Origin: Oxalobacteraceae bacterium
Lineage (GTDB): Bacteria; Pseudomonadota; Gammaproteobacteria; Burkholderiales; Burkholderiaceae_D
DNA: 55,855 bases
Assembly (NCBI GenBank): GCA_027485795.1
Contig: JAIXQK010000081.1
Location: 1-55,855 of the forward strand
Direction: 5' to 3'
The notes below the pieces were generated by a model. It was not told where the DNA came from. It saw only the letters and a program-made list of their open reading frames with translations, and did not search any database. Made by a program: the position numbers and the translations under genes. Shown piece after piece: positions 7,573-17,337 of the stretch (its first letter is position 1; every line of letters starts with the position of its first letter).

Positions 7573-8574
7573 TTAATTTTTAATCTCGCAGAAAAGTTCT
7601 AGCGCTTTCTGATCGCCTCCCTGTAGTGCCCATCGAGCTAGTATTCTTGCCTGTTCCTTCGAGCAATCTACTCCATCTTTGAGCAGAATCTTGATAATAC
7701 TTAGAGCATTCTGAATCTCCGAATCGGTTGCACCTGGCTTGGTAAGTACTGTCAGCACCGCTGGAATCCCATCAGAAAACAGAGCATTAGGCGCATGCGC
7801 TTTAATGCTTGCAAACAATCCGGCATTTCCTTCGTAAATTGCTCGATAGCCCAAATAAGAAAAGAAACGCCCGCGCTCGCTATGCTGCATCACGAATTCA
7901 ACAATCAACTTGATGTCGCCATCGTTGGCTGATAAAGCCATTTCATAGAGCTGGTTTTCGATAGCTTTCAATTTTTGATTATCAAGATCCTGGTGCATAT
8001 CGATTTCTTGAAGTTTAAGCGCAACGGATTTTTTATCACGCAGGAAAAGTTCTAGCGATTTCTGATCGCCTCTCTGTACGCCTCTCTGTAGTAACCATCG
8101 AGATATTATTCTTGCCTGTTCCTTCGAGCAATCTACTCCATCTTTGAGCAGAATATTGACAATACTTAGAGTATTCTGAATCTCCGTCCACTGGCTGCCG
8201 CCTTCGTTGGCTGATAAAGCCAATTGATAGAGCTGGTTTTCGATAGCTTTCAATTTTTGATTATCAAGACCCTGGTGCATATCGATTTCTTGAAGTTTAA
8301 GCGCAACGAATTTTTCGTCGTGCTTGATAATCTTGGTCGATTCCAAATTTTGATCCGGCTGAACTTGCTCAGCAGAGGTTGCTGACGATTTCCTCGCATC
8401 CTCCCTGAAACTTGAGACATGTGGATTATTGCTCGTCGAGATAGACTTCATCTGAGGCACAGCGGAACCGCGATCTGCAGGTCTACGCGGTTTCCTGGTT
8501 TTTTTTGATGCTTCAATCGGATCGCTTTGAAAGGTATCAAATTTCTCATTTGATTTTGAATTTATAGGACGCAT
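7573..8574 (-). CDS. Ankyrin-like repeat protein, possible secreted effector (paralogue of 9230-9859)
   Basis: A 333-residue protein of unknown function. Residues 1 to about 80 are rich in Ser, Lys, Arg and Pro and look disordered (KTRKPRRPADRG). The rest holds helical ankyrin-like units such as ALSIIKILLKDGVDCS. A block of about 100 residues occurs twice: LKLQEIDMHQ...LDNQKLKAIENQLY and SKEQARI-RW-LQ are nearly identical in both copies, and the DNA copies (7923-8026 and 8205-8308) differ at about three positions. ATG 8574 is chosen because GGGGGA precedes it; a longer frame from 8643 lacks such a site. No signal peptide or membrane segment is seen. The gene is visibly AT-richer than its neighbours. 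The C-terminus is cut by a frameshift. A type III effector-like role is only inferred from the architecture. Confidence 0.6.
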   Translation of the reverse strand: MRPINSKSNEKFDTFQSDPIEASKKTRKPRRPADRGSAVPQMKSISTSNNPHVSSFREDARKSSATSAEQVQPDQNLESTKIIKHDEKFVALKLQEIDMHQGLDNQKLKAIENQLYQLALSANEGGSQWTEIQNTLSIVNILLKDGVDCSKEQARIISRWLLQRGVQRGDQKSLELFLRDKKSVALKLQEIDMHQDLDNQKLKAIENQLYEMALSANDGDIKLIVEFVMQHSERGRFFSYLGYRAIYEGNAGLFASIKAHAPNALFSDGIPAVLTVLTKPGATDSEIQNALSIIKILLKDGVDCSKEQARILARWALQGGDQKALELFCEIKN

Positions 8575-8800
8575 ATTTCCCCCAAAGAAAAATTGAGTGA
8601 TAAGCAAAGTTTTTCTGCCATTGATGTGCTGGTTATTGCACATAGGAATGTCGGTAACTGCCCATCCTGATCCGTTCCAAACGAGACAACGTCAAAACTA
8701 CTCTAAACCGATCAACCGTCGGCTTGTGGAGCGGCTAGTTGTTACGCCTGAGCTTCCTTAACTAATTGGAGATCATCGCGCCGCGTTCCACATCGGCGTT

Positions 8801-9210
8801 CACGATGCCGATATGAGCAACCCGGCTGAGATCGAGCAAATGATGAAAGACACGATCACGTAATTCGGTAGCGTCGACATCTTGATCAACAATGCGGGTA
8901 TCCAACATGTCGGAAACATCTCGGACTTTCTGGCCGAGCGATGGCGTGTGCTCAGACCGGCATCACCTGCAATGCGATCTGCCCGGGCTGGGTACTAACG
9001 CCGTTGGTTCAGAAGCAAGTAGATGCGCGCGCTGCTGCAAACAGAATTTCAATCGATCAAGCCAAGCGCGAATTGATGGAAAAACAGCCGTCAGGTGAAT
9101 TTGTCACACCAGAGCAGCTCGGCGCGCTGGCTGTGTTCATGTGCAGCGACGCCGCGTCCCACGTGCGTGGTGTCGCATGGAACATGGATGGTGGATGGGT
9201 AGCGCAGTGA
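8801..9210 (+). pseudogene. Truncated second copy of the 3-hydroxybutyrate dehydrogenase gene
   Basis: The first part (8801 to about 8945) matches bdhA codons for GADMTKPAEIEQMM through VERWD with many changes and an in-frame stop (CAA to TAA, around 8860). It then jumps to the region starting AQTGITCNAICPGW, losing about 190 nt including the catalytic Tyr-Lys. The last 260 nt are close to identical to bdhA 7095-7359, apart from scattered changes and a 3-nt deletion. The 5' third of the gene is missing. A frame of 89 codons is open from 8941, but with no catalytic residues and no ribosome-binding site it is unlikely to be functional. Confidence 0.85.
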
Positions 9211-9229
9211 AGTTAATGGTGGGTATAGC

Positions 9230-9859
9230 TCACGACTTAGGCGGAATCAGCTGCCCGTCTCGATCAATGAAGAGATGTCTAAAGTTCGGATATTCATCAA
9301 TAATCAATGTCAGAACTTCATTTGTCATGTTCCTCCTCAGGATATTCAGGACACTAACGCCATTTTTATCCGTGGCATTCCAATCGGCACCCATAATTAG
9401 CAGATCCAGCGCTGCATTCATCTGCTCGTCACTTAAAGAACTATTTGTCTTCAGAACTTGAATAACAGACTCTTCACGCATTTTTTTTAATGCAGGATGA
9501 TTTTTATCTTCACTAATTGAAAAATGAAACCCACGGTGAGAATAATGGTCCATCAGGTCGCCTAGTTCTGCCCAATTCTGATCTCGAATCGCTGATTGAA
9601 AATCATCTACGATGAACTGCAACGCTTCTTGCTCTGACATCGGCTGCCGAGCCGTTGTTCGGAGCATTGGTGATGAGTGAGACTGCGGCAAAGGTTCTGT
9701 CGGCTTGTTTTCCTTACCCAGAGACATTTTTGTCCGAACCGATGGTGGATTTTTAGCTTTAAACCGCTTCTTCGGCGGTTCGGGCGAAAGCGTCGAGTTG
9801 CTTATATCTGTGGCGGCGTCTCCACTAGGCATGTAGGTGGGAGTTTTTGATACGGACAT
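9230..9859 (-). CDS. Ankyrin-like protein, possible secreted effector
   Basis: A 209-residue protein of unknown function. The N-terminal 75 residues are rich in Ser, Thr, Pro and Lys (EPPKKRFKAKNPP) and look disordered; no hydrophobic signal peptide is present. The C-terminal part contains one clear ankyrin unit (LLIMGADWNATDKNG) and helical flanks. It is related to the gene at 7573-8574: both share an H-x-RG-x-F pattern followed about 35 residues later by VL-VL...NAL--LL--G-D. The ATG at 9859 has AAAGGGG 7 nt upstream. It ends 19 nt from the end of the bdhA pseudogene, facing it. A role as a translocated effector is possible from the layout alone; no secretion system genes are in the window. 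Confidence 0.6.
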   Translation of the reverse strand: MSVSKTPTYMPSGDAATDISNSTLSPEPPKKRFKAKNPPSVRTKMSLGKENKPTEPLPQSHSSPMLRTTARQPMSEQEALQFIVDDFQSAIRDQNWAELGDLMDHYSHRGFHFSISEDKNHPALKKMREESVIQVLKTNSSLSDEQMNAALDLLIMGADWNATDKNGVSVLNILRRNMTNEVLTLIIDEYPNFRHLFIDRDGQLIPPKS

Positions 9860-10006
9860 TGGTCGGCCCCTTTTTCCAGCAAGCCTTCTTCCTTAAGGCC
9901 TGTCTTGGTGTCAGAGTATGTCCAAAGCCAGCACGAATTTTCGAAAACATAGTACAAGTAGTACATCGTTCATTACTCTAAATGCCGGAAGCAACAGCTC
10001 ATAAAA

Positions 10007-10035
10007 AAGCCGGCGGGCTTAGTGCCGACCGGCTT
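10007..10035 (-). terminator. Terminator after scoB
   Basis: On the minus strand, stem AAGCCGG/CCGGCTT with an inner GC-rich loop is followed by a T run, about 26 nt after the scoB stop. Confidence 0.7.
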
Positions 10036-10060
10036 CACATTGAAACTGTAGTGCGTCAAC

Positions 10061-10702
10061 TCAGAACCTGATCTCGCACCCCGTGCTATCAATCAGTTCC
10101 TGCTGGGTTACACCCGGCGCCATCTCGACCAGCTTCAAGCCGTGCTCGGTGACATCCAGCACGCACAGGTCGGTAATGATGCGATCAACCACGCCCACGC
10201 CCGTGAGGGGCAAGTTGCAGTGCTCGAGTAGCTTGTGCGAGGTTGATCCGTCTTTAGCCTTGGCAACATGCTCCATCAGCACCACGACACGACCAACACC
10301 GGCCACCAAGTCCATCGCACCGCCCATACCTTTCACCATCTTGCCCGGAATCATCCAGTTGGCCAGATCGCCGCGCTCGGAGACCTGCATCGCACCGAGG
10401 ATTGCAATATTGATCTTGCCGCCGCGGATCATGGCGAAAGAATCCGCCGAGCTGAAAAACGATGCACCTTTCAATGCAGTCACCGTCTGCTTGCCGGCAT
10501 TGATCAAGTCGGCATCAATCGCCTCTTCGGTCGGAAACGGGCCAATACCGAGCAAGCCATTTTCGGATTGCAACCAAACCGTAATATCTTGCGGTACATA
10601 GTTCGCTACCAGCGTCGGTAAGCCAATACCGAGGTTCACATAAAAACCATCCTGCAGCTCTTGCGCGGCGCGCGCCGCCATTTGTTCACGTGTCCATGCC
10701 AT
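10061..10702 (-). CDS. scoB: 3-oxoacid CoA-transferase subunit B
   Basis: Beta subunit of succinyl-CoA:3-ketoacid CoA-transferase, which activates acetoacetate to acetoacetyl-CoA. The 213 residues match the usual length. The active-site glutamate motif [10 protein letters not shown] is present around residues 47-56, and [11 protein letters not shown]-like sequence follows as in the family. ATG 10702 (MAWTREQM) is used; the ribosome-binding site GGCGGAG precedes it. It lies 13 nt after subunit A, forming an operon with it. Together with bdhA it gives the 3-hydroxybutyrate to acetoacetyl-CoA route. Confidence 0.94.
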   Translation of the reverse strand: MAWTREQMAARAAQELQDGFYVNLGIGLPTLVANYVPQDITVWLQSENGLLGIGPFPTEEAIDADLINAGKQTVTALKGASFFSSADSFAMIRGGKINIAILGAMQVSERGDLANWMIPGKMVKGMGGAMDLVAGVGRVVVLMEHVAKAKDGSTSHKLLEHCNLPLTGVGVVDRIITDLCVLDVTEHGLKLVEMAPGVTQQELIDSTGCEIRF

Positions 10703-10715
10703 GGTGGTCTCCGCC

Positions 10716-11414
10716 TTACTGTGCACGTACGGTGCGTTGTTCGATGCGTTTCTCTGGGTTCGCGTTCACCACGATACGGTGAACAAAGATGCCCGGCGTA
10801 TGAACCATGTCGGGGTCGAGGTCGCCAAGTCCCACCATCTCTTCTACCTCAACAATAGTGAGCTTGCCTGCCATAGCCACGTTTGGATTGAAATTACGCG
10901 CGGTCTTGCGATACACAAGATTACCCACTGGGTCAGCTTTCCAAGCCTTGACCAGAGACACGTCGGCTACCAGGGCGTGCTCCATCACATACTGCTCACC
11001 ATCGAATAAGCGTACTTCCTTGCCCTCGGCGACGATGGTGCCTGCGCCGGTGCGTGTAAAAAATGCTGGGATACCCGCACCACCGGCGCGCAGTTTTTCT
11101 GCGAGTGTTCCTTGCGGTGTGAAATCCAGTTCCAGTTCGCCCGCCAGATACTGCCGCTCGAACTCTTTGTTCTCACCGACGTAAGATGAAATCATTTTTT
11201 TGATTTGACGAGTCGCCAGCAACAGGCCGAGTCCAAAGCCATCCACACCCGCATTATTTGAAATTGCGGTGAGATGCTTCACGCCGGTATCGCGTAATGC
11301 CGCAATCAGGGCCTCGGGGATACCGCACAGACCAAAACCACCCACAGCGATGGTCTGCCCGTCTTTCACCACATCCGCCAAAGCGCTGGCGGCGTCAGGG
11401 TAAAGCTTGTTCAT
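10716..11414 (-). CDS. scoA: 3-oxoacid CoA-transferase subunit A
   Basis: Alpha subunit of the same CoA-transferase. The 232-residue protein carries the CoA-transferase signature [10 protein letters not shown] (about 26-35), then [15 protein letters not shown] and [15 protein letters not shown] 11414 (MNKLYPDA) has AAGGAG at the right distance; the frame extends upstream but without family similarity. It is followed by scoB. Name scoA/atoD-type is based on family resemblance; close relatives act on other 3-oxoacids. Confidence 0.94.
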   Translation of the reverse strand: MNKLYPDAASALADVVKDGQTIAVGGFGLCGIPEALIAALRDTGVKHLTAISNNAGVDGFGLGLLLATRQIKKMISSYVGENKEFERQYLAGELELDFTPQGTLAEKLRAGGAGIPAFFTRTGAGTIVAEGKEVRLFDGEQYVMEHALVADVSLVKAWKADPVGNLVYRKTARNFNPNVAMAGKLTIVEVEEMVGLGDLDPDMVHTPGIFVHRIVVNANPEKRIEQRTVRAQ

Positions 11415-11531
11415 GATTCTCCTTGATGAAATACCGGAGCGATCAACCCGCCGCTGCAAAGTGATGCAGTGTCGATCGCGACTTGGTTGGCAAAAACAGA
11501 AACGATACCGTAAAAGTGTGACGATAGGCCA

Positions 11532-11957
11532 TCAGGCGCCTGTGCCGGTCAGCGCCTCCCGCACCTGCTGCGGTAAGGGCATGGATTTTTCTACGCGCTG
11601 ATCAACCCAGACCACCTTGGCGCCGCCCTCGGCGTACAAGACGTCGGGCGCGTCAATGCGACGAACTTGGTGCAGCATCTCGAAACTGGAACGACCCAGT
11701 GCACCCGCCCACGTGCAAACCTCGATCTCGCCGGGGTAACGCAGTTGCCTCAAAAAGGTGCAGTGTGCATTGATGATGACAGGCCCTATTCCATCGGGCG
11801 ATGGCGGGAAACCGAAAGCCTCGAAGGTTTCAATACGAGCCTGCTCAAGGTAACGGAAGTACACCGTGTTATTGACATGTCCCATGGCATCCATGTCACC
11901 CCAGCGTATCGCCATGCGCGAGCGATGAAGCTGTCGGAACCCCTCCGGTATCGGCAT
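11532..11957 (-). CDS. Acyl-CoA thioesterase, hotdog fold (4-hydroxybenzoyl-CoA thioesterase-like)
   Basis: A 141-residue single-domain hotdog thioesterase. The active-site motif D-MDAMGHVNN (about residues 21-31) with the catalytic Asp is present, followed by the long central helix YFRYLEQARIE. The substrate cannot be told from sequence. The ATG at 11957 overlaps the stop of the upstream dehydrogenase gene (TGATG), so translation is probably coupled and both likely belong to acyl-CoA metabolism together with scoAB. Confidence 0.88.
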   Translation of the reverse strand: MPIPEGFRQLHRSRMAIRWGDMDAMGHVNNTVYFRYLEQARIETFEAFGFPPSPDGIGPVIINAHCTFLRQLRYPGEIEVCTWAGALGRSSFEMLHQVRRIDAPDVLYAEGGAKVVWVDQRVEKSMPLPQQVREALTGTGA

Positions 11958-12733
11958 CAAAACACCGCCATACCATCGTCAGCGGTGATCACAGCGCCGT
12001 TCATGAAACGCGACTCATCCGCTGCCAGCAGTAGCAACAGGCCATCGAGATCAGAAGGTTGCCCGACCCGCTTGCGCGGCAGGATATTCACCAGTTTCTG
12101 TCCGCTCTCACTCGCGAAATAGTCGCGATTAATTTCAGTCTCAATGTAGCCAGGGCAAATCGCATTGACATTGATGCCGTAGCGTCCCCACTCCAGTGCC
12201 ATCGCCTTGGTCATCTGCACCACGGCTGCCTTGCTCATACAGTAAACACCAATTTGCGACAGTACGCGCAGCGCTGCAACCGAGGCGATGTTGATGACCC
12301 TGAAATGGCGGTTCGGCTCCGCCTTGGAGCGCAGAATCATGCGTTTGGCCACCTCTTGCGCCACGAAGAACGCGCCTTTGGTATTGGTCTCCATGACGTA
12401 GTCATAATCTTCCGGCGTGACATCCACCAGCTTTTGCGTGGTCGAGACACCCGAGTTATTGACCAGAATATCGATCGGTCCGGCTTCGGTCTCGGCGTGG
12501 GCGACGGCGGCCTTAATGCTACCGAGATCGGTTACATCCAACTGCACGATACGCGCCGCGCCGCCATCGGCCTCGATTTGCGCGCGTAACTCTTTCAGTT
12601 TTTCGGTGCGCCGAGCTGCCAAAACGACGGTGGCACCCGCTTCGGCCAAGACCTGTGCGAAACGCTCGCCCAAACCACTCGAGGCCCCGGTGACCAGCGC
12701 CACCTTGCCTGCGAAATTGACTTCAATGCCCAC
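11957..12733 (-). CDS. Short-chain dehydrogenase/reductase
   Basis: A 258-residue NAD(P)-dependent SDR enzyme. Seen: TGASSGLG cofactor motif, NNSG, catalytic Ser in NIASVAAL, YCMSK (Tyr-x-x-x-Lys) and CPGYIETEIN. The arginine-rich AARRTEKL after the second strand suggests NADP(H). The start is uncertain: GTG 12733 has GGGAG about 6 nt upstream and gives a normal SDR N-terminus, while ATG 12778 adds 15 residues but lacks a clear site. The gene overlaps the thioesterase gene. A 3-hydroxyacyl-CoA or related substrate is a reasonable guess from context. Confidence 0.85.
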   Translation of the reverse strand: MGIEVNFAGKVALVTGASSGLGERFAQVLAEAGATVVLAARRTEKLKELRAQIEADGGAARIVQLDVTDLGSIKAAVAHAETEAGPIDILVNNSGVSTTQKLVDVTPEDYDYVMETNTKGAFFVAQEVAKRMILRSKAEPNRHFRVINIASVAALRVLSQIGVYCMSKAAVVQMTKAMALEWGRYGINVNAICPGYIETEINRDYFASESGQKLVNILPRKRVGQPSDLDGLLLLLAADESRFMNGAVITADDGMAVF

Positions 12734-12870
12734 TTGGACTCCCTGTTGGTCAGATATTTTGGGTGAAGCCGTTATCATTACATGATTCCACCCGTCAAAG
12801 ACGTACCGAAAACCATCCCGGCCTCACCAGAGGCTAGCCCATTCCGCACCAGCGCCTACCTAAGCTCGCC

Positions 12871-14553
12871 ATGAATAGTCCCAGCCAGAACCCGAGTTTC
12901 ATTGACCAATTTGGCCCCCGAGAGGCCATGGACTATGACGTCGTTATCATCGGCGCCGGGCCTGCCGGGCTGTCGGCGGCGATCCGTTTGAAGCAATTGG
13001 CTGAGCAGCAAGGTCGCGAGCTGAGTGTTTGCGTGCTCGAGAAAGGCAGTGAGCCGGGTGCGCATATTCTGTCCGGCGCAGTGATGGATCCGACCGCTAT
13101 GCATGAGCTGTTTCCGGACTGGCAAACGCGTGGCGCGCCACTCAACACACCGGTCGCCGAGGATCGCTTCCTGTTCCTGACGGAAAACAGCGCCTATGCG
13201 ACACCCAACTGGTTGCTACCCGCTTGCTTCAAAAATCATGGCAATTACATCGTCTCGCTGGGCAACGTGGTGCGCTGGCTGGCCCAGCAAGCGGAAGCCC
13301 TTGGCGTCGAGATCTTCCCGGGCTTCGCTGCGGCCGAACTGTTGTTCGACGATCAAGGCGCCGTCATAGGCGTGGCCACCGGCAATATGGGGGTAGGAAA
13401 AGACGGTGCGCCGACGGCTGATTTCCAGCTGGGTATGGCCTTGAACGCAAAGTACACCTTGTTTGCCGAAGGCGCTCGCGGGCATTTGGGCAAACAGCTG
13501 ATCGCACACTATCAACTTGATGCTGGACGAGACCCACAGACCTACGGTATCGGACTCAAAGAACTGTGGGAAATCGATCCCGCCAAACACCAACCGGGTT
13601 TGGTGATTCATACCGCAGGCTGGCCACTGGATGCCGAGACCTATGGCGGATCTTTCCTCTACCACCTAGAAAACAATCAGGTCGCGGTGGGTTATGTCGT
13701 CGGGCTGGGGTATGAAAATCCTTACCTCTCACCCTTTGAAGAATTTCAGCGCTACAAAACGCATCCGTCGATTCGGGGTTTCTTTGAAGGTGGTAAACGA
13801 CTCTCCTATGGCGCGCGTGCAATTACTGCGGGCGGCTTGCAATCGCTGCCCAAGCTCACCTTCCCCGGTGGTGCACTGATCGGCTGCGATGCTGGATTTT
13901 TGAATGCGAGCAGGATCAAAGGTAGCCACGCTGCCATGAAATCCGGCATGCTGGCCGCTGAAGCTGCGTTTGATGCGATTGGTGCGGGACGTGCGCAAGA
14001 TGAACTGACCGCGTACACCACCAGCTTCGAAAAATCATGGCTGCATGAAGAACTGCATGTCGCGCGCAACTTCAAACCGGCCATGGGCAAAGGGCTGTAT
14101 CTCGGCACACTGTTGGTCGGGATTGATCAGGTGCTATTCCGTGGCAAGGCACCTTGGACGCTGCATCATGACCACCCCGATCATCTCGGACTACGACCTG
14201 CCGCAGAATGCACGCCAATCGCTTATCCCAAACCAGACAATGTGCTGACTTTTGACCGCTTGTCCTCCGTATTCATTTCGAATACCAACCATAATGAGCA
14301 TCAGCCTGCTCACCTGACACTAACCGATGCCGATGTGCCGGTTGCGGTCAACCTCACGACCTATGCTGGGCCCGAGCAGCGCTACTGCCCGGCCGGTGTT
14401 TATGAGTACGTGGAAGCACAAGGTCAATCACGTTTGCAGATCAATGCACAAAACTGCGTTCACTGCAAAACGTGCGACATCAAAGATCCAACGCAGAATA
14501 TTGTGTGGGTCACACCCGAAGGCGGTGGCGGTCCGAACTATCCCAACATGTAG
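12871..14553 (+). CDS. Electron transfer flavoprotein-ubiquinone oxidoreductase
   Basis: Passes electrons from reduced electron transfer flavoprotein to ubiquinone at the membrane, so linking acyl-CoA dehydrogenases to respiration. The 560 residues match the family. FAD-binding motif [14 protein letters not shown] (about 27-40), the central membrane-facing region, and the C-terminal 4Fe-4S cluster motif [12 protein letters not shown] near residue 530 with an earlier Cys in RYCPAG are all present. The protein ends in PNYPNM as is common. No strong ribosome-binding site precedes ATG 12871; MDYDVV at 12928 is an alternative. It diverges from the dehydrogenase operon. Confidence 0.95.
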   Translation: MNSPSQNPSFIDQFGPREAMDYDVVIIGAGPAGLSAAIRLKQLAEQQGRELSVCVLEKGSEPGAHILSGAVMDPTAMHELFPDWQTRGAPLNTPVAEDRFLFLTENSAYATPNWLLPACFKNHGNYIVSLGNVVRWLAQQAEALGVEIFPGFAAAELLFDDQGAVIGVATGNMGVGKDGAPTADFQLGMALNAKYTLFAEGARGHLGKQLIAHYQLDAGRDPQTYGIGLKELWEIDPAKHQPGLVIHTAGWPLDAETYGGSFLYHLENNQVAVGYVVGLGYENPYLSPFEEFQRYKTHPSIRGFFEGGKRLSYGARAITAGGLQSLPKLTFPGGALIGCDAGFLNASRIKGSHAAMKSGMLAAEAAFDAIGAGRAQDELTAYTTSFEKSWLHEELHVARNFKPAMGKGLYLGTLLVGIDQVLFRGKAPWTLHHDHPDHLGLRPAAECTPIAYPKPDNVLTFDRLSSVFISNTNHNEHQPAHLTLTDADVPVAVNLTTYAGPEQRYCPAGVYEYVEAQGQSRLQINAQNCVHCKTCDIKDPTQNIVWVTPEGGGGPNYPNM

Positions 14554-14701
14554 CATCGCACTGCGCTATTGCCACCGGCGTGCTTATCGCCTACGTTACT
14601 GTTTCATCGGTTTTGCTGTCGCTCCTTCACTATCGACTGTTTAATCATTGCGCGCATCACTGCCCGCGCCCCGATATGCCAACCTGTTAATCGGCCTTTT
14701 C

Positions 14702-16063
14702 ATGCAAACCGGCCAAGCGAGTAATGACACCCCTGCTCAGGTTTCCCTGCCGGAAGCGATGCGCTACTGGCTGCGTCTGGGTCTGATCAGTTTTGGTGGG
14801 CCGAGTGGCCAGATCGCGCTCATGCATGATGAGTTAGTCGAAAAAAAGCGCTGGATTTCCGAACAGCGTTTCCTGCATGCGCTCAACTACTGCATGCTGC
14901 TGCCCGGACCAGAGGCGATGCAACTGGTCACCTACATCGGCTGGCTCATGCACCGCTCTGTGGGCGGCATCATGGCCGGCTGCCTGTTCGTGCTGCCCTC
15001 ACTGCTCATCCTGATAACGCTCAGTTGGGTCTATCTGGCCATGGGCGATGTGCCGGTGATCGCTGGCATCCTTTATGGCATAAAACCGGCTGTCGTCGCA
15101 CTGGTGCTGGCAGCGGCTTGGCGCATCGGGTCGCGTAGTCTTCATAATCGCTGGCTACTATCGATCGCCGTATTGGCCTGCGCGCTGATCAGTTTTGTAA
15201 AGCTTCCCTTCCCCGCCGTCATCGGCATCGCAGCGCTGTTGGGCGCGGTCGGTGCGCGCTACGCACCCAACCTGTTCGTCGCCGAGACCAAGACGTCGGC
15301 GAGCGACCCACATGCATCAAGCGCCCTCATTAATGACCATACCCCACCACCCGCGCATGGCGCGCTTCAATGGCGTGCACTACTTCGTACTATCGGGATC
15401 GGCATTGCACTCGGCGCCCTGCTACTGGTGCTGCTGAACCTCTTGCTCGGCTGGCGTAATCCGCTGGTACAAATGGGCTGGTTTTTTACGAAAGCGGCGC
15501 TCCTCAGTTTCGGTGGCGCGTACGCGGTACTGCCCTATGTTTACCAAGGCGCAGTCGATCACTTTGGCTGGTTGAGCGCAACCCAGATGATCGATGGCCT
15601 CGCGCTGGGCGAGACCACACCCGGCCCGTTGATCATGATCGTCGCTTTTGTCGGCTTCGTTGGCGGCTGGACGCAAGAAGTATTCGGGCCGTTTGCCTTG
15701 TTCTGGGCCGGTTGTGCCGGTGCGTTGGTGGCGACGGTATTTACCTTCCTGCCCAGTTTCGTGTTCATTCTGGCGGGCGCACCGCTGGTCGAAGCAACCC
15801 GGGGTAATCTGCGGCTAAGCGCGGTGTTGGGCGCGATCAGTGCCGCCGTGGTGGGCGTGATCGTCAGCCTCGGCGCGCTGTTCGCGGCGCATGTGTTCCA
15901 CTTGGAGCAAGCAGTCCTCCGCTGGGATTGGCTGGCAATCATGATTGCTGCGGCAGCGACGCTCGCCCTGGTGCGCTTCAAGGTCAGTACCGTGCGCTTG
16001 GTGCTGGCCTGTGCGATCACCGGCCTCGTGATATCTTACGCGCCCATCAGGCCGGTTTTTTAA
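14702..16063 (+). CDS. chrA: Chromate transporter, CHR family, two-domain form
   Basis: Inner-membrane chromate efflux protein. The 453 residues contain two homologous halves: the first with [21 protein letters not shown] and [14 protein letters not shown], the second with [20 protein letters not shown] and [14 protein letters not shown]. About ten hydrophobic segments are seen. ATG 14702 is chosen over an upstream TTG; neither has a good ribosome-binding site. Some members transport sulfate or have unknown substrates, so chromate specificity is inferred from the family. Confidence 0.9.
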   Translation: MQTGQASNDTPAQVSLPEAMRYWLRLGLISFGGPSGQIALMHDELVEKKRWISEQRFLHALNYCMLLPGPEAMQLVTYIGWLMHRSVGGIMAGCLFVLPSLLILITLSWVYLAMGDVPVIAGILYGIKPAVVALVLAAAWRIGSRSLHNRWLLSIAVLACALISFVKLPFPAVIGIAALLGAVGARYAPNLFVAETKTSASDPHASSALINDHTPPPAHGALQWRALLRTIGIGIALGALLLVLLNLLLGWRNPLVQMGWFFTKAALLSFGGAYAVLPYVYQGAVDHFGWLSATQMIDGLALGETTPGPLIMIVAFVGFVGGWTQEVFGPFALFWAGCAGALVATVFTFLPSFVFILAGAPLVEATRGNLRLSAVLGAISAAVVGVIVSLGALFAAHVFHLEQAVLRWDWLAIMIAAAATLALVRFKVSTVRLVLACAITGLVISYAPIRPVF

Positions 16064-16113
16064 CGGCGCTGCACCACTACTTCTTGATGGCGCCGCCGCC
16101 ATCTTCGTACCAC

Positions 16114-17229
16114 ATGACAGAACGCTTTATTCCCGTCGCTGATCTGCGCTACTTGCAATCGGTGCCGCATATTCCGCAACCGCTGACCCCTGCCACCGGT
16201 CTACTGTCCGATCGACTCGCGCGGCCTTTGCGTGATCTGCGAATTTCGGTTACCGATCGCTGTAACTTCCGCTGCGTGTACTGCATGCCTAAGGAAGTGT
16301 TCGATAAAGATTATCCCTACCTGCCGCACGCTTCGCTACTGTCGTTCGAAGAAATCACGCGCATCGCGAAAATCTTCATCGCACACGGCGTTGAGAAACT
16401 CCGCCTCACGGGTGGCGAACCACTGCTACGCAAAAATATCGAGAAGCTGATTGAGATGCTGGCCTCTCTGACCACACTCGATGGCAAGCCGCTGGATTTG
16501 ACGATGACGACCAATGCGTCGCTGCTCGCACAGAAAGCGCAGTCACTGAAGGATGCGGGCTTGAAGCGGGTCACGGTATCGCTCGATTCACTCGACGATG
16601 CCACGTTCAAACAAATGAATGACGTCGACTTCCCGGTCGCTGATGTACTTCATGGTATCGAGGTCGCACACAAGGTCGGGCTAGGGCCGGTCAAGGTCAA
16701 TATGGTCGTTAAGGGCGGCATGAATGACCAGGAGATCGTACCGATGGCGCGTCACTTCAAGGGCAGCCCGGCGATTCTGCGTTTCATCGAATACATGGAT
16801 GTCGGCGCGTCGAACGGCTGGAAGATGGATGAGGTAATTCCATCGGCTGAAGTCGTGCGCCGAATCAGCGAGCAGATGCCACTGGTTGAAGTCGAGCCGA
16901 ACTACACGGGCGAAACGGCCGAGCGCTGGCGCTATAAGGATGGCAGTGGTGAAATCGGCGTGATCTCGAGCGTCACGCAGGCATTCTGCAGCGACTGTAA
17001 CCGCGCTCGCCTGTCCACCGAAGGTAAGCTGTTCACTTGCCTGTTCGCGACCGGTGGCCACGACCTGCGCGCTCTAATGCGCAGTGGCCATAGCGACGAA
17101 GAGATCACCGCGGCGATTGCTCATCTGTGGGCACTGCGCGAAGACCGCTACTCAGAGTTGAGGACGATCAATACGGACGGACTTGCACGTCCGGTACGTA
17201 AGGTGGAGATGTCGTATATCGGTGGTTAA
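16114..17229 (+). CDS. moaA: GTP 3',8-cyclase MoaA, molybdenum cofactor synthesis
   Basis: Radical-SAM enzyme that starts molybdopterin synthesis by cyclising GTP. The 371-residue protein shows the N-terminal cluster motif CNFRCVYC (CxxxCxxC, about residues 50-57), [12 protein letters not shown], and the C-terminal 4Fe-4S cysteines [10 protein letters not shown] followed by FTC. It ends MSYIGG as is usual. An in-frame ATG at 16087 would add nine residues. moeA follows about 110 nt later on the same strand, so both serve molybdenum cofactor synthesis. Confidence 0.96.
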   Translation: MTERFIPVADLRYLQSVPHIPQPLTPATGLLSDRLARPLRDLRISVTDRCNFRCVYCMPKEVFDKDYPYLPHASLLSFEEITRIAKIFIAHGVEKLRLTGGEPLLRKNIEKLIEMLASLTTLDGKPLDLTMTTNASLLAQKAQSLKDAGLKRVTVSLDSLDDATFKQMNDVDFPVADVLHGIEVAHKVGLGPVKVNMVVKGGMNDQEIVPMARHFKGSPAILRFIEYMDVGASNGWKMDEVIPSAEVVRRISEQMPLVEVEPNYTGETAERWRYKDGSGEIGVISSVTQAFCSDCNRARLSTEGKLFTCLFATGGHDLRALMRSGHSDEEITAAIAHLWALREDRYSELRTINTDGLARPVRKVEMSYIGG

Positions 17230-17241
17230 GATTGAACACCC

Positions 17242-17311
17242 GCTAACCCTACCGAATCCCGGCCTTCCCCGGGATGACAGATTCGATGCCCGGGGTCCAG
17301 CGTTTTTCCAT
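17242..17311. repeat. Palindromic intergenic repeat between moaA and moeA
   Basis: The stretch contains CCCGG and CCGGG units around GATGACAG and again CCCGGGG. It resembles dispersed GGGATGAC-type palindromes common between genes of beta-proteobacteria. With a single copy in the window, repeat status is inferred from resemblance only. Confidence 0.3.
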
Positions 17312-17337
17312 GGCGGTCGAGATATCTTGATTCACCC

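Noticed and set aside
8941-9210. An 89-codon open frame with a dehydrogenase C-terminus
   Set aside because: It is the 3' remnant of a duplicated bdhA with the cofactor motif and catalytic Tyr-Lys missing, and no ribosome-binding site.
9860-10006. A hrp-II type box (TTCG-N16-TTCG) before the effector-like gene
   Set aside because: TTCG occurs twice close together (TTCGAAAATTCG) but with 4-nt spacing, so no such promoter element is present.
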